A DNA stretch of 64,000 nt from Cellvibrionales bacterium (GCA_016713115.1 JADJPU010000001.1:1736001-1800000), one strand, 5' to 3'. Counted from the stretch's first letter, positions 27,499-36,519 are shown. A program made the numbers and translations. Notes: generated from the letters alone by a model not told the origin.

Positions 27499-28919
27499 GC
27501 TGATTGCTCCACTGTTGCCGCTGGCAGCTTTGAGGTTTTCCAGAGGTTGTACGCCATGATCAGCATGCCGAGCAGGAACATCGCGCCACCGATAAAGCGC
27601 ACGATGTAGCCTGGATAACTGGCTGATACCGATTCTGCAAAGCTGTAAGTGAGTGTGCCGTCGGTGTTATAGGCATGCCACATCAGTGCTTGCATGATGC
27701 CGTTTACCCACATGGAGGCGATGTACAACACCGTGCCCACAGTGGAGAGCCAGAAATGCATATTCACTAACTTAATGCTGTGCAAGCTGTTTTTGTTAAA
27801 CAGGATGGGGAACAGATGGTAGATAGATCCGATGGTAATCATCGCTACCCAGCCGAGTGCGCCGGAATGCACATGGCCGATGGTCCAGTCGGTGTAATGC
27901 GACATCGCGTTCACGCTTTTGATCGACATCATCGAGCCTTCAAAAGTGGACATGCCGTAAAAAGACAGTGATACCACGAGGAAACGCAGCACGGGATCGG
28001 TGCGCAATTTGTCCCACGCGCCAGAGAGCGTCATCACACCGTTGATCATGCCGCCCCATGACGGCGCGAGCAGAATAATGGACATCACCATGCCCAAACT
28101 TTGCACCCAACCCGGCAGGGCGGTGTAGTGCAAATGGTGCGGACCGGCCCAAATATAAGTGGCGATCAAAGCCCAAAAATGCACGATGGATAAACGGTAA
28201 GAATAAACAGGACGCTCGGCTTGTTTCGGCACAAAGTAGTACATCATGCCGAGAAAGCCGGCGGTGAGCAGGAAGCCCACGGCGTTGTGGCCGTACCACC
28301 ACTGGATCATGGCATCGACAGCGCCGGCGTATACGGAGTAGGACTTGGTGAGGGTGACGGGAATTTCTGCACTGTTGAGGATATGCAGTATGGCCACCGC
28401 AATGATAAAGGCAGCGTAAAACCAGTTGGCCACATAGATGTGTGAGGTGCGGCGTTTGGTAATAGTGCCGAAAAACACGATGGCGTAGACCACCCAAACA
28501 ATCGTAATCAAAATATCGATAGGCCATTCCAGCTCGGCGTACTCCTTACTGGTGGAGAGCCCCATGGGTAGGGTGATAGCGGCGAGCACAATCACCAACT
28601 GCCAGCCCCAGAACACAAAGGCGGCAAGTGAGTCGGAAATCAGGCGCGCTTGGCAGGTGCGCTGCACGATATAAAACGAGGTGGCGATCAACGCACTGCC
28701 GCCAAAGGCAAAAATCACGGCATTGGTATGCAGCGGGCGCAGGCGACCGAAAGACAGCCACGCTTGGCCAAAATTGAGGTCTGGCCACACCAGTTGCGCG
28801 GCGATTAACACACCGACAAACATGCCGACGATGCCCCACACCACCGTCATCACGGTAAATTGCTGCACCACCTTGTAGTTGTAAGCCACAGGAGCCGAGT
28901 TTTGATTATCAGCTTGCAT
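27495..28919 (-). CDS. ccoN: cbb3 oxidase catalytic subunit I CcoN
   Basis: Catalytic heme-copper oxidase subunit of 474 residues with about 12 membrane helices. It reduces oxygen with high affinity and pumps protons. Conserved histidine-bearing segments are visible, among them RLRPLHTNAVIFAFGG near residue 60, MIQWWYGHNAVGFLLTAGFLG, WAGPHHLHYTALP and DWTIGHVHSGALGW. AAAGG precedes the ATG. The 53-base gap to the upstream yip1 gene contains no FNR-type site, so ccoNOQP is probably transcribed from the promoter upstream of yip1. Confidence 0.97.
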   Translation of the reverse strand: MQADNQNSAPVAYNYKVVQQFTVMTVVWGIVGMFVGVLIAAQLVWPDLNFGQAWLSFGRLRPLHTNAVIFAFGGSALIATSFYIVQRTCQARLISDSLAAFVFWGWQLVIVLAAITLPMGLSTSKEYAELEWPIDILITIVWVVYAIVFFGTITKRRTSHIYVANWFYAAFIIAVAILHILNSAEIPVTLTKSYSVYAGAVDAMIQWWYGHNAVGFLLTAGFLGMMYYFVPKQAERPVYSYRLSIVHFWALIATYIWAGPHHLHYTALPGWVQSLGMVMSIILLAPSWGGMINGVMTLSGAWDKLRTDPVLRFLVVSLSFYGMSTFEGSMMSIKSVNAMSHYTDWTIGHVHSGALGWVAMITIGSIYHLFPILFNKNSLHSIKLVNMHFWLSTVGTVLYIASMWVNGIMQALMWHAYNTDGTLTYSFAESVSASYPGYIVRFIGGAMFLLGMLIMAYNLWKTSKLPAATVEQSA

Positions 28920-28972
28920 AGAACGCCTTTTGTAACATCAGGAGAAAACTTGGAGGATGTGCTGCGTGCGCG

Positions 28973-29575
28973 TTAGTCCATGAATTCAGGCATAAAACCA
29001 AAATTCCAAAGAACAACCGTGGCTCCCATCATGACCATGAGAAAAACCATACATACGCCCAATACCGCGCTGGCGTACAAAAAACCGCGCTCGGTAGGAA
29101 TGTTCATTACCACGGGCAGGCCGGAGTAAAGCAGGTAAACGGCCCATGCCACGGCGAGTACACCAATGCTAAGATCCAGCCAGAGCAGTGGGTAAAAGCC
29201 CACCAGACCCGCAATAAATAGCGGTGTGGCACCGTAGGCTGCCACGGCATAGCCCTTGGTGAAAGTAGTAATGGAGCCGTAGGTGCCGGCCATCCAATGT
29301 ATGGCATAGCCAATACCCCACAGCGCCAAAATAATGGCGCAATAGAAAGCGATGATGATTTTCAGCGCGCTGTCGGATGAGAGATAAATCAAATCACTGC
29401 CGCCAGGCAGATGCCAGCCTGTCACGGTGGTGCCGTAATACCAAGCATAGCAGGGCAGAGCAGCCAGTACAAAGGTATACAACGCCGAAGTTCGCAAAGC
29501 ACCGAGGCTGGCGGAGGCAACTTTTTGCCACTGCCGGCGAGGAAAAAAGAGAAAGCTGAAAGGGTTGTTGAGCAT
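28973..29575 (-). CDS. Yip1-domain membrane protein at head of the cbb3 operon
   Basis: Membrane protein of 200 residues with about five hydrophobic helices and the Yip1-domain pattern. It opens with an LNNPFSFLFFPRRQWQKVA segment (the membrane-proximal 'P...W' start typical of bacterial YIP1 proteins) and contains GYAVAAYGATPLFIAGLVGFYPLLW. Bacterial Yip1 proteins have no established function. It starts about 27 bases after the predicted start point of an FNR/Anr-type promoter and ends 53 bases before ccoN, so it is very likely co-expressed with the oxidase. An assembly or membrane-organising role is only an inference. Confidence 0.82.
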   Translation of the reverse strand: MLNNPFSFLFFPRRQWQKVASASLGALRTSALYTFVLAALPCYAWYYGTTVTGWHLPGGSDLIYLSSDSALKIIIAFYCAIILALWGIGYAIHWMAGTYGSITTFTKGYAVAAYGATPLFIAGLVGFYPLLWLDLSIGVLAVAWAVYLLYSGLPVVMNIPTERGFLYASAVLGVCMVFLMVMMGATVVLWNFGFMPEFMD

Positions 29576-29601
29576 CGTAGGAACCAGTGTGTATGCACAG
29601 A

Positions 29602-29650
29602 CGCAGCTATTTTAGGCGCATCTGTGCTGGGTTTTATTGATACGGGTCAA
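29602..29650 (-). promoter_or_regulatory. Class II FNR/Anr-type promoter of yip1-ccoNOQP
   Basis: TTGAT-ACGG-GTCAA at 29637-29650 (plus strand; near-palindromic) matches 9 of 10 positions of the FNR/Anr consensus TTGAT-N4-ATCAA. On the minus strand a -10 hexamer TAAAAT lies at 29609-29614. The centres of the two elements are 32 bases apart. This is exactly the spacing of a class II site centred at -41.5, and it places the start near 29602. It fits oxygen-responsive activation of cbb3 oxidase genes. Confidence 0.8.
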
Positions 29651-29727
29651 GCCCGATACCCCTCATTTTACGGGGTTTATTGTGTGCTGTCGGTAGGAAA
29701 TATGCCTACACCCCGTCAATTTTGGTT

Positions 29728-30012
29728 TTAGAAATCAAATAGATCAGACAAAAAGCTTTCGCGCTTGTGCTTTTTGTAGTGACCGCCGTGATGTTTGTTG
29801 TAGGTGTCATAGGGCTGCGGGACGGGTTGTTGCGGTGCGCGCTGTACAGGTTGCGCTTGGGGAGTTGGCGCTGCGGGTGCAGAGCGCTCGATAATTTTGT
29901 CTAGCTCGCCGCGATCCAACCACACGCCGCGACACTGCGGGCAGTAGTCGATTTCAATATTTTGTCTTTCAGAGATAACCAATTGGCTATTGGGGCAGAT
30001 AGGGCATTGCAT
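29728..30012 (-). CDS. TFIIB-type zinc-ribbon protein
   Basis: Small protein of 94 residues with the zf-TFIIB domain: CPIC at residues 3-6 and CPQCRGVWLDRGELDKI at about 24-40, a four-cysteine zinc ribbon with the family's GVWLDRGEL segment. A Pro/Gln/Ala linker and a His/Lys-rich tail (YNKHHGGHYKKHKRE) ending SFLSDLFDF follow. The function of these bacterial proteins is unknown. It is divergent from the spermidine-synthase-like gene. Confidence 0.85.
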   Translation of the reverse strand: MQCPICPNSQLVISERQNIEIDYCPQCRGVWLDRGELDKIIERSAPAAPTPQAQPVQRAPQQPVPQPYDTYNKHHGGHYKKHKRESFLSDLFDF

Positions 30013-30128
30013 AGAAAGCTCCAGTTGCAGTGTGTGGTGGCAACTGTAACGCGCTTCTGTGATAGAAACACGGAAAGATTCATGGGCATGCTATGCTGCA
30101 AAAAAATGTGTTCAAAAAGGAAGAGGGA

Positions 30129-32441
30129 ATGTTGGATCGTACGACGCGCGCTAATGGTGCCTTGCTCAGTGGTTTGTTGACAACGCTGTTTTTTTTATCA
30201 GGATTTTCCGCGCTGCTGTACCAAGTGATCTGGCAGCGCATGTTGGGGCTTTTCTCCGGTGCTGATGTCTACTCTGCCACCATTATCGTTTCGGCATTCA
30301 TGCTGGGCATGGGGTTTGGCAGTTTGGTAGGAGGCTACATTGCCGACAGATTGAATCAATACCGTTGCCTGCTGATGTTTGCTTTGGCCGAACTGGTAAT
30401 TGCGCTGTTCGCCGTAGCTAGCAAATGGTTTTATTACGATGTGTTGTATCAAACATGGCCACAGTTGAGTGCTTCCATGCCGATGTTGAGTGCGGTGCTG
30501 TTTTTGAGTTTGTTGGTGCCGACATTTTGCATGGGTGTCACCCTGCCTCTGCTGTCGAAAGCCTTAACGCGCCATTTAAGTGAAGCTTCTTTCAAAATTG
30601 CTTGGTTGTACGCGCTGAATACACTCGGTGCGAGTTTAGGTGCTTTGGTCGCCGGTTTGTTTCTGATTCGTCATTACGGATTCGAGGCCAGCTTGCGAGT
30701 AGGTGCCGCGCTGAATGCCGGTGCCATGTGTGGCGCCTTATTGTTGGCCTTGTTGTTGCAGCGCAGCGCGTACTGGACGCAACAAGCGGATGCACCCATT
30801 GCAACGCAGGTAGAAAAAACTGACACCTATTTTTCCCTGCGCACTTGGTTGGCGATTTATGCGCTGTCGGGTTTTGTGGCGCTGGGCTTGGAGATCGTTT
30901 GGTTCCGCATTTTAGGTGTGATGCTGAAATCAACCTCATTTACTTTCAGTATCTTGCTGTTCTTTTTCTTGGTCGGTTTGGCTATCGGCACTATTTTGGG
31001 TTTGATATTTTCGCCGCGCAGTCGCCGTCCAGTGCACAGCTTTTTGCTGTTGCAGGCGGGTATCGCTGCGTATGCCGTGTTGTCGATCTCGGCTCTCGTG
31101 CATGTCGTCGATCAGTGGCCGTCGTTGGCATTGTTGTGGCAGTACTTTGCGTCACCGATCAACTTCCCCTTCGCGTTTGAATTGTCGAAAGCCACGCCGG
31201 AATTTTTGATGATGTATTTCATCGTGGTTCCCCTGTTGATCGTGCCGCCCACCATCTTGATGGGTGCTAGCTTTCCGTACTTGCAGCGTATCAATCAGAC
31301 CAGTTTGGACGATATTGGCAAGCGTGTCGGCGCGCTACAAACGGCCAATATTTTGGGCTCAACGCTGGGCTCTATTTTGGTTGGCTTGGTGTTGTTGCAT
31401 TTCTTCGGCAGTGTGGGTGCGTTGAAAATCTTGCTGCTACTCGGCGCGGTGTACTGGTTTTTGTTGGCAAAAATTGTGGCCAAACCTTGGTTGAAGGGCG
31501 TGGTTGCCGCCGTAGGGGTTGCGGTGGTTGTGGCGGGTTTTTACGGCATCCCCAACAAAGAAACTTTATGGGCAAAACTGCACGGCACCACGCCAGCAGG
31601 TGGTTTGCCTGCAGAAGACAGCACGGGAGTTTCCTACATCAAAGGCAATATGCACGATGCTGGATCGGGTGAATTGTCAGCGTACTTTATGATCAATGGC
31701 GCTACGCAAAGTGCTATTCCTTATGAAAATATTCACACGGCGTTGAGTTATGTGCCTGCAGTGTTGCATCCCGCGCCGGAAGATATTCTGATTATCGGTT
31801 TAGGCTCGGGTAACACGCTGTGGGCTGCCGGCGGCAGACCAGAAACCAAGCGCATTACCAATGTGGAAATCTTGGGTTCGCAATGGAAAAACCTGCGTGA
31901 TGCGCATGCGTTGAAACCCTACGCTGCCGTGCAATCCATGCTGGACGATAAGCGCATGGAGTTTGTTATTGATGATGGCCGCACTTGGCTGATGCGCAGT
32001 GGTCGCCAATTCGACATTATCGAAACGGATGCGCTGCGCCCATTTATTCCCTATGCGGGTAATTTGTATTCCAGTGAGTATTTCACACTGTTGAAAAATC
32101 ACCTTAAGCCAGGCGGTTATGTGGTGAACTGGATACCTACCGGCAGAACCATTCAAACATTTCGTTCAGTGTTCCCCTACACACTGAATTTTGGTTTCTG
32201 GATGTTTATCGGCAGCGATCAACCCATCAAGGTAGATAAAGCATTAGCGTTTGCGCGTGCGCGCGATCCGTTCACGAATAACTACTACACCCGTGCAGGC
32301 ATTGATCCGGTCAATTTATTGCAAATGGAATTCGATAAAATTGTCGATCAACCGCAGGAGCGGTGGACGCAAGCGGGCTTAGACATCAATTACGATCTTT
32401 TCCCGAAAGACGAATTTGAAAAGCCAGAACCAGTGCAGTGA
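30129..32441 (+). CDS. Fused membrane transporter/spermidine synthase-like protein
   Basis: A 770-residue fusion. The N-terminal part (to about residue 475) has about a dozen hydrophobic helices beginning FLSGFSALLYQVIWQRMLGL. The C-terminal part resembles the Rossmann methyltransferase fold of polyamine aminopropyltransferases, with IIGLGSGNTLWAAGG and FDIIETDALRPFIPYAGNLYS. In true spermidine synthases the latter loop carries the D-x2-D-P pair; here only the first Asp is evident, so the reaction may differ. The ATG at 30129 has a strong AGGAAGAGGGA ribosome binding site; the open frame extends 12 codons further up. The substrate is unknown. Confidence 0.82.
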   Translation: MLDRTTRANGALLSGLLTTLFFLSGFSALLYQVIWQRMLGLFSGADVYSATIIVSAFMLGMGFGSLVGGYIADRLNQYRCLLMFALAELVIALFAVASKWFYYDVLYQTWPQLSASMPMLSAVLFLSLLVPTFCMGVTLPLLSKALTRHLSEASFKIAWLYALNTLGASLGALVAGLFLIRHYGFEASLRVGAALNAGAMCGALLLALLLQRSAYWTQQADAPIATQVEKTDTYFSLRTWLAIYALSGFVALGLEIVWFRILGVMLKSTSFTFSILLFFFLVGLAIGTILGLIFSPRSRRPVHSFLLLQAGIAAYAVLSISALVHVVDQWPSLALLWQYFASPINFPFAFELSKATPEFLMMYFIVVPLLIVPPTILMGASFPYLQRINQTSLDDIGKRVGALQTANILGSTLGSILVGLVLLHFFGSVGALKILLLLGAVYWFLLAKIVAKPWLKGVVAAVGVAVVVAGFYGIPNKETLWAKLHGTTPAGGLPAEDSTGVSYIKGNMHDAGSGELSAYFMINGATQSAIPYENIHTALSYVPAVLHPAPEDILIIGLGSGNTLWAAGGRPETKRITNVEILGSQWKNLRDAHALKPYAAVQSMLDDKRMEFVIDDGRTWLMRSGRQFDIIETDALRPFIPYAGNLYSSEYFTLLKNHLKPGGYVVNWIPTGRTIQTFRSVFPYTLNFGFWMFIGSDQPIKVDKALAFARARDPFTNNYYTRAGIDPVNLLQMEFDKIVDQPQERWTQAGLDINYDLFPKDEFEKPEPVQ

Positions 32442-33593
32442 TTACGCGCTTGTTAAGCTGCCTTGATTGATTAAAGCCAGCAGTAATTCGCTATCGGCTT
32501 GGGTGGCGCATTCTGCGGCGGTGATGCGCCCTTTGCAGATCGCGCGTGCCAATGTCGCCGTGGTGTGCAGTTGCCCTCCATCCACATATAGCACGGCATG
32601 ACTTTTATCGTCAGTTAGGCGATAGGCCAGACGACTGGCGGGATGATGTTCTACCTGCAAACCATTTTTCGCCTGCAATTTTTTCTGTAATTGTTTTTCG
32701 CTGAGTGTGCTTTCAGGTGTGATGCGTTCGTGTTGACGCGGTTCGGTGGCGAGTTCGCCGAGCGCATCGACCAAGGCCGCACGGATGGTGTGGCGCGGCA
32801 AGTTGTCCCACAGTGCGAGCAGTTTGTCGATGGCGGCATCATTGATGCAAAACGAATCTGTATCGATCGCGGCGGGAGAGTCTGTATAGCGCAAATGCGC
32901 GGGTAGTGTGTCGGCAATATTTTCCAGTGCGGCTTGCACAATTTCGCGGTGCGCGGCTGCGCGAAAACCAATAGACACGGTAATGCAATCATCGCCAACT
33001 GCCGTGCCCCAATGTGCTACACCAGCTGGCACATACAGCAGGTCGCCAGCTGCTAATATTTCATCCGTTTGCGTTTGAAAATCTTGCAGCAGACGCAGCG
33101 GTTCGCCGTCGCGCAGTGCCGATGTTTCATCGCAGCGCTGTCCAGTTTGCCAGCGGCGTTGGCCAGACACTTGCAGCAAAAATACATCGTAGTAATCAAA
33201 GTGCGGGCCGACTCCGCCGCCATCGGTGGCGTAGCTGATCATGATGTCATCCAAACGCCAGCGCGGCAGAAAACTGAAATGTTGGAGTAGGGCTGCAACT
33301 TCGGGAATCCAGTGATCCACCGATTGCACCAATAGCGTCCACTGTGTTTTTGGCAGTTTTTTGAAACGCGCAGCTTTGAAAGGGCCTTGCTCACACAGCC
33401 AGCGATCCTGTGCAGCATCGTGCAGAATCAACCGCGCTTCGCCATCGGGTTCGCAAGCGATGCCGGCGAGATCATTGCCGTCGATGATGTTTATGGCCTC
33501 TGGCAGCGCATTGCGCACTAACAACGGTTTCTGTTGCCAGATGGTGTCGATAAAAGTTTGTGGATGCAAAGTGCCGAGCGGAGACGAAAACAT
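32442..33593 (-). CDS. roxA: Ribosomal protein uL16 arginine hydroxylase (RoxA/YcfD family)
   Basis: JmjC-type iron(II)/2-oxoglutarate oxygenase of 383 residues, resembling RoxA (YcfD), which hydroxylates an arginine of ribosomal protein uL16. The double-stranded beta-helix metal motif is seen as HFDYYDVFLLQVSGQRRW (H-x-D) with the later His in VPAGVAHWGTAVGDD. A C-terminal dimerisation/winged-helix part is present, and the family length is about 370-390. The gene ends exactly next to the convergent transporter gene (stops abut at 32441/32442). It is divergent from the cysteine-cluster gene. Confidence 0.93.
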   Translation of the reverse strand: MFSSPLGTLHPQTFIDTIWQQKPLLVRNALPEAINIIDGNDLAGIACEPDGEARLILHDAAQDRWLCEQGPFKAARFKKLPKTQWTLLVQSVDHWIPEVAALLQHFSFLPRWRLDDIMISYATDGGGVGPHFDYYDVFLLQVSGQRRWQTGQRCDETSALRDGEPLRLLQDFQTQTDEILAAGDLLYVPAGVAHWGTAVGDDCITVSIGFRAAAHREIVQAALENIADTLPAHLRYTDSPAAIDTDSFCINDAAIDKLLALWDNLPRHTIRAALVDALGELATEPRQHERITPESTLSEKQLQKKLQAKNGLQVEHHPASRLAYRLTDDKSHAVLYVDGGQLHTTATLARAICKGRITAAECATQADSELLLALINQGSLTSA

Positions 33594-33657
33594 GGAATGC
33601 GCCAGTGCTGAATGAAGGCTGGCTTTGTATCATGTGCTCTTGGCAATGGGAAACAAC

Positions 33658-34047
33658 ATGATGGCTTTCGATGCCGATATTGCGCGCACAGAAACGTGGC
33701 ACCGCTATCGCAAAGGTTTGTGCGACAACTGCATGGCGGGTTGTTGTCAGCTACCCGTGGAAGTGCGTCTGCCAGATTTACTGCGCCTCGGTGTGATCGA
33801 CGCTTTTGAAATGGACGAACCGCTGAAAGTAATTGGCAAGCGCCTGTTGAAAGACGGTGTTGTGCAACACCTCAATCAACGCGATGGTATTTTCACGCTG
33901 ACGCAACATTCTAGTGGCGATTGCCTGTATCTCGATCGCAACACGCGCCGCTGTACGGTGTATGAAAAACGCCCCGATACTTGCCGCAATCATCCAGCCG
34001 TGGGGCCGCGCCCCGGATTTTGCGCGTGGAAGCAAAAGGTGAATTAA
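33658..34047 (+). CDS. CxxC-x3-CC (YkgJ-type) metal-binding cluster protein
   Basis: Protein of about 129 residues of the YkgJ/UPF0153 zinc- or iron-chelating type. Cys22, Cys25, Cys29 and Cys30 form the N-terminal cluster (CDNCMAGCC), and a second set follows in GDCLYLDRNTRRCTVYEKRPDTCR. The number and spacing of cysteines suggest a metal or Fe-S centre. The biological role is unknown. The start is uncertain among ATGs at 33646, 33658 and 33661; GGGA upstream favours 33658. The stop overlaps the next gene's start (TAATG). Confidence 0.85.
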   Translation: MMAFDADIARTETWHRYRKGLCDNCMAGCCQLPVEVRLPDLLRLGVIDAFEMDEPLKVIGKRLLKDGVVQHLNQRDGIFTLTQHSSGDCLYLDRNTRRCTVYEKRPDTCRNHPAVGPRPGFCAWKQKVN

Positions 34048-34649
34048 TGAAGTACACACTTTTTCTCATCTTTACCTTTGCGTTACTTGCCGCGTGTACT
34101 TCCACACCGGTTGTCACAAAAAAACGCGAAGACCCCAACAGCTTTCCTGCGTGGCAAGCGCGGCATAAACAGGAGGTCGAGCAGTTTTTACAATATCTTG
34201 CTGCGCAAGATGTATTGAAAGTTCTGCCGCCTGAACATTTATTACGCTCCGCTTCTGACTGGGAAAAATGTAACGCTGAGCCGTTTGCTGTTCCACCGCG
34301 ACAGCGTTGGAGCGATGCTGTTTCGGTGTTGCGCTTATTGCGCTATCTACAGCTGACTGGGGTAATCGGCAGCGTAGAAGTTTATTCGGCATATCGGAAT
34401 CCGTCGTTGAACATTTGTGCCGGTGGCGCAGAAAAAAGTGCACATGCGCGCAGCTTTGCCTTGGATTTTCGTGTGCAAGGCACGGTCGATCCTACGGATG
34501 CGCTGTGTGATTTTTGGCGCACACAAGGCGCCTTGTGGAATATGGGTTACACCCGCTATCCCTCCGGTCGCATTCATATTGATACGGCGGGCTATCGTAC
34601 ATGGGGAATTGACCCAATCAGTGGTTCGGTCGCTTGCAGGCGTTTTTGA
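34047..34649 (+). CDS. Lipoprotein with M15-type (D-Ala-D-Ala carboxypeptidase-like) domain
   Basis: Predicted lipoprotein of 200 residues. The signal peptide carries a lipobox LLAAC with Cys17 as the lipidated residue. The C-terminal half has the M15 zinc peptidase pattern: YSAYRNPSLN, then His133 and Asp140 in SAHARSFALDF, and His177 in GRIHID. This suggests a peptidoglycan-directed carboxypeptidase or a related wall-binding protein; activity is inferred. Start and stop overlap in TAATG with the cysteine-cluster gene upstream. A phosphoethanolamine transferase follows. Confidence 0.82.
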   Translation: MKYTLFLIFTFALLAACTSTPVVTKKREDPNSFPAWQARHKQEVEQFLQYLAAQDVLKVLPPEHLLRSASDWEKCNAEPFAVPPRQRWSDAVSVLRLLRYLQLTGVIGSVEVYSAYRNPSLNICAGGAEKSAHARSFALDFRVQGTVDPTDALCDFWRTQGALWNMGYTRYPSGRIHIDTAGYRTWGIDPISGSVACRRF

Positions 34650-34726
34650 CCAAATTTTGACAATCTCCCGTGTAAGGTGCGCGCCTTTCGTTAAGTCGCG
34701 GAATAATCCGCGTGGTAGGAGTGTTC

Positions 34727-36376
34727 GTGTCTGATGATCGTGGGTGGCGCTGGCCCCATTTAAATCCGTTTCAGTTGATTGTGTGTGTCGCAATTCTGCT
34801 GGTGTCGTTTTACAACCGCGGCGTGTGGAAGGCATTGCTGACGCTGGTGCCTTATGAAGGGTTATCAACGGCAGCGTTTTATGCATCGTTTGGCGTATTT
34901 TTGGTGGCGTTCTTTTCGCTGCTGTTGCTGTTGTTGTCGTTTCGGTATGTGTTAAAGCCAGCACTGATGCTGTTGTTGTTGGTCTCTGCTGGCACGCTGT
35001 ATTTCATCAGCAGTTATGGTGTGTCTATTGATAAGGACATGATTCAAAATGTGTTTGAAACGGACATGCGCGAAACTAAAGCATTGCTTACGCCGCGCAT
35101 GGCGCTGTATTTGATCGGTTTAGGTGTAGTGCCTGCTATTTTGGTTTGGTTGCAACCTGTGCGGTACCCCACTTTGTGGCGCGGTTGGTGGCAGCGCCTG
35201 TTAGGTATGGTGTGTGCCTTGGTCGTGGTGGCAGCGGTAGTGGCACCTTTTTATCTTACCTACGCATCAATTTTTCGACAGGAAGATAAATTGACGCACT
35301 TCATCAATCCAACCAATGTGGTGTATGGCACGAGTAAATACATAAAAACGGTATTAGGTATTAAAAAAGTTCATGCGATTATTCCAATCGGATTGGATGG
35401 TAAGTTTGGCGCACAGATTACAGGTAGACCTAAGAAATCCTTGGTAATTTTAGTGGTGGGTGAAACAGCGCGCGCAGATCATTTTTCACTGAACGGTTAT
35501 GGTCGCAATACCAATCCCGAATTGCAGAAACAAGATATTTTGAACTATGGCGATGTGTCTTCTTGTGGTACGGCTACGGCTGTGTCGGTGCCTTGTATGT
35601 TCTCCAGATTCAATCGCGAGGATTATGGCGATAAGAAAGGGAAAACGACGGAAAATGTACTCGATATATTGCAGCGTGCAGGGCTCAATGTGTTCTGGCG
35701 TACCAATAACAGCGGAGATTGCAAAGGCGTTTGCGCGCGTATTCCATATGAAGATATGTCGCGCTCAGAGAATCCTGCACTGTGTAAAGACGGCGAATGT
35801 TTAGATGAAATATTGCTAGAAAGTTTGCAGTCTTATGTTGATAAACAAATAGGTGATGCGCTCGTGGTCTTTCATTCCAACGGCAGTCACGGGCCGGAAT
35901 ATTTCAGGCGTTATCCGGCTTCTATGGAGCGTTTCACCCCTGTGTGCCGTACCAATCAGCTGGGTAGTTGCACCAATGAAGAGTTGGTCAATGTTTATGA
36001 CAATACCATTTTGTATACCGATTATTTTCTGAATCAAGTCATCGAATTTCTCAAGCGCAACAGTCAGACGCGCGACACGGCGATGCTCTATGTTTCTGAT
36101 CACGGCGAATCGTTGGGTGAAGATGGCATGTATTTGCATGGCGCTCCATACGCCATCGCGCCAGATGCACAAACACGGGTACCAATTTTGGCTTGGTTTT
36201 CACCCAATGCATTTACAAACTGGGGCTTGTCGCAAGATTGTTTGCGCCAGAATCAGAGCGCTAAGTTGACGCACGACAATGTATTTCACACGCTACTGGG
36301 CTTGTTTGATGTGCAAACCCAAGAATACAAATCCGAGTTGGATATGTTTTTGCCGTGTCGAGCCGCAGTGAAGTGA
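34727..36376 (+). CDS. Phosphoethanolamine transferase (EptA-like, sulfatase fold)
   Basis: Inner-membrane enzyme of about 549 residues that transfers phosphoethanolamine from phosphatidylethanolamine to lipid A or another envelope glycan. Five N-terminal helices (about 10-180) are followed by the periplasmic alkaline-phosphatase-like domain. The domain has nucleophile Thr in VVGETARADHFSLNGYG, paired cysteines (SSCGTATAVSVPC), and zinc-site SDHGESLGEDGMYLHG. The GTG at 34727 has a TAGGAG ribosome binding site at correct spacing; a GTG at 34712 is an alternative. Whether the acceptor is lipid A cannot be decided here. Confidence 0.92.
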   Translation: MSDDRGWRWPHLNPFQLIVCVAILLVSFYNRGVWKALLTLVPYEGLSTAAFYASFGVFLVAFFSLLLLLLSFRYVLKPALMLLLLVSAGTLYFISSYGVSIDKDMIQNVFETDMRETKALLTPRMALYLIGLGVVPAILVWLQPVRYPTLWRGWWQRLLGMVCALVVVAAVVAPFYLTYASIFRQEDKLTHFINPTNVVYGTSKYIKTVLGIKKVHAIIPIGLDGKFGAQITGRPKKSLVILVVGETARADHFSLNGYGRNTNPELQKQDILNYGDVSSCGTATAVSVPCMFSRFNREDYGDKKGKTTENVLDILQRAGLNVFWRTNNSGDCKGVCARIPYEDMSRSENPALCKDGECLDEILLESLQSYVDKQIGDALVVFHSNGSHGPEYFRRYPASMERFTPVCRTNQLGSCTNEELVNVYDNTILYTDYFLNQVIEFLKRNSQTRDTAMLYVSDHGESLGEDGMYLHGAPYAIAPDAQTRVPILAWFSPNAFTNWGLSQDCLRQNQSAKLTHDNVFHTLLGLFDVQTQEYKSELDMFLPCRAAVK

Positions 36377-36399
36377 AAGGTCACAGAAGGACAGGAGGA

Positions 36400-36490
36400 T
36401 GGCGGTGAGACAGGGATTTGAACCCTGGGTACGCTATTAACGTACACACACTTTCCAGGCGTGCGCCTTAAACCGCTCGGCCATCTCACC
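36400..36490 (-). tRNA. tRNA-Ser (GGA)
   Basis: A 91-base class II tRNA with encoded CCA. The 7-base acceptor stem GGTGAGA/TCTCACC, the D-arm with AGCGGTTTAAGGC, and the T-arm GGGTTCAAATCCC are present. A long variable arm is typical of serine. The anticodon GGA lies at 36454-36456 (complement) and reads UCC/UCU codons. The gene is transcribed leftward, away from rpsT. Confidence 0.97.
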
Positions 36491-36519
36491 GTGAGAACCC
36501 TGAAAATCAGGGAGGGCGC

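Noticed and set aside
29651..29727. Short inverted repeats (ACCCC/GGGGT and GTAGG/CCTAC) between the FNR-type site and the zinc-ribbon gene
   Set aside because: Stems are five bases, loops are variable and no U-tract follows in a useful direction; not convincing as terminators.
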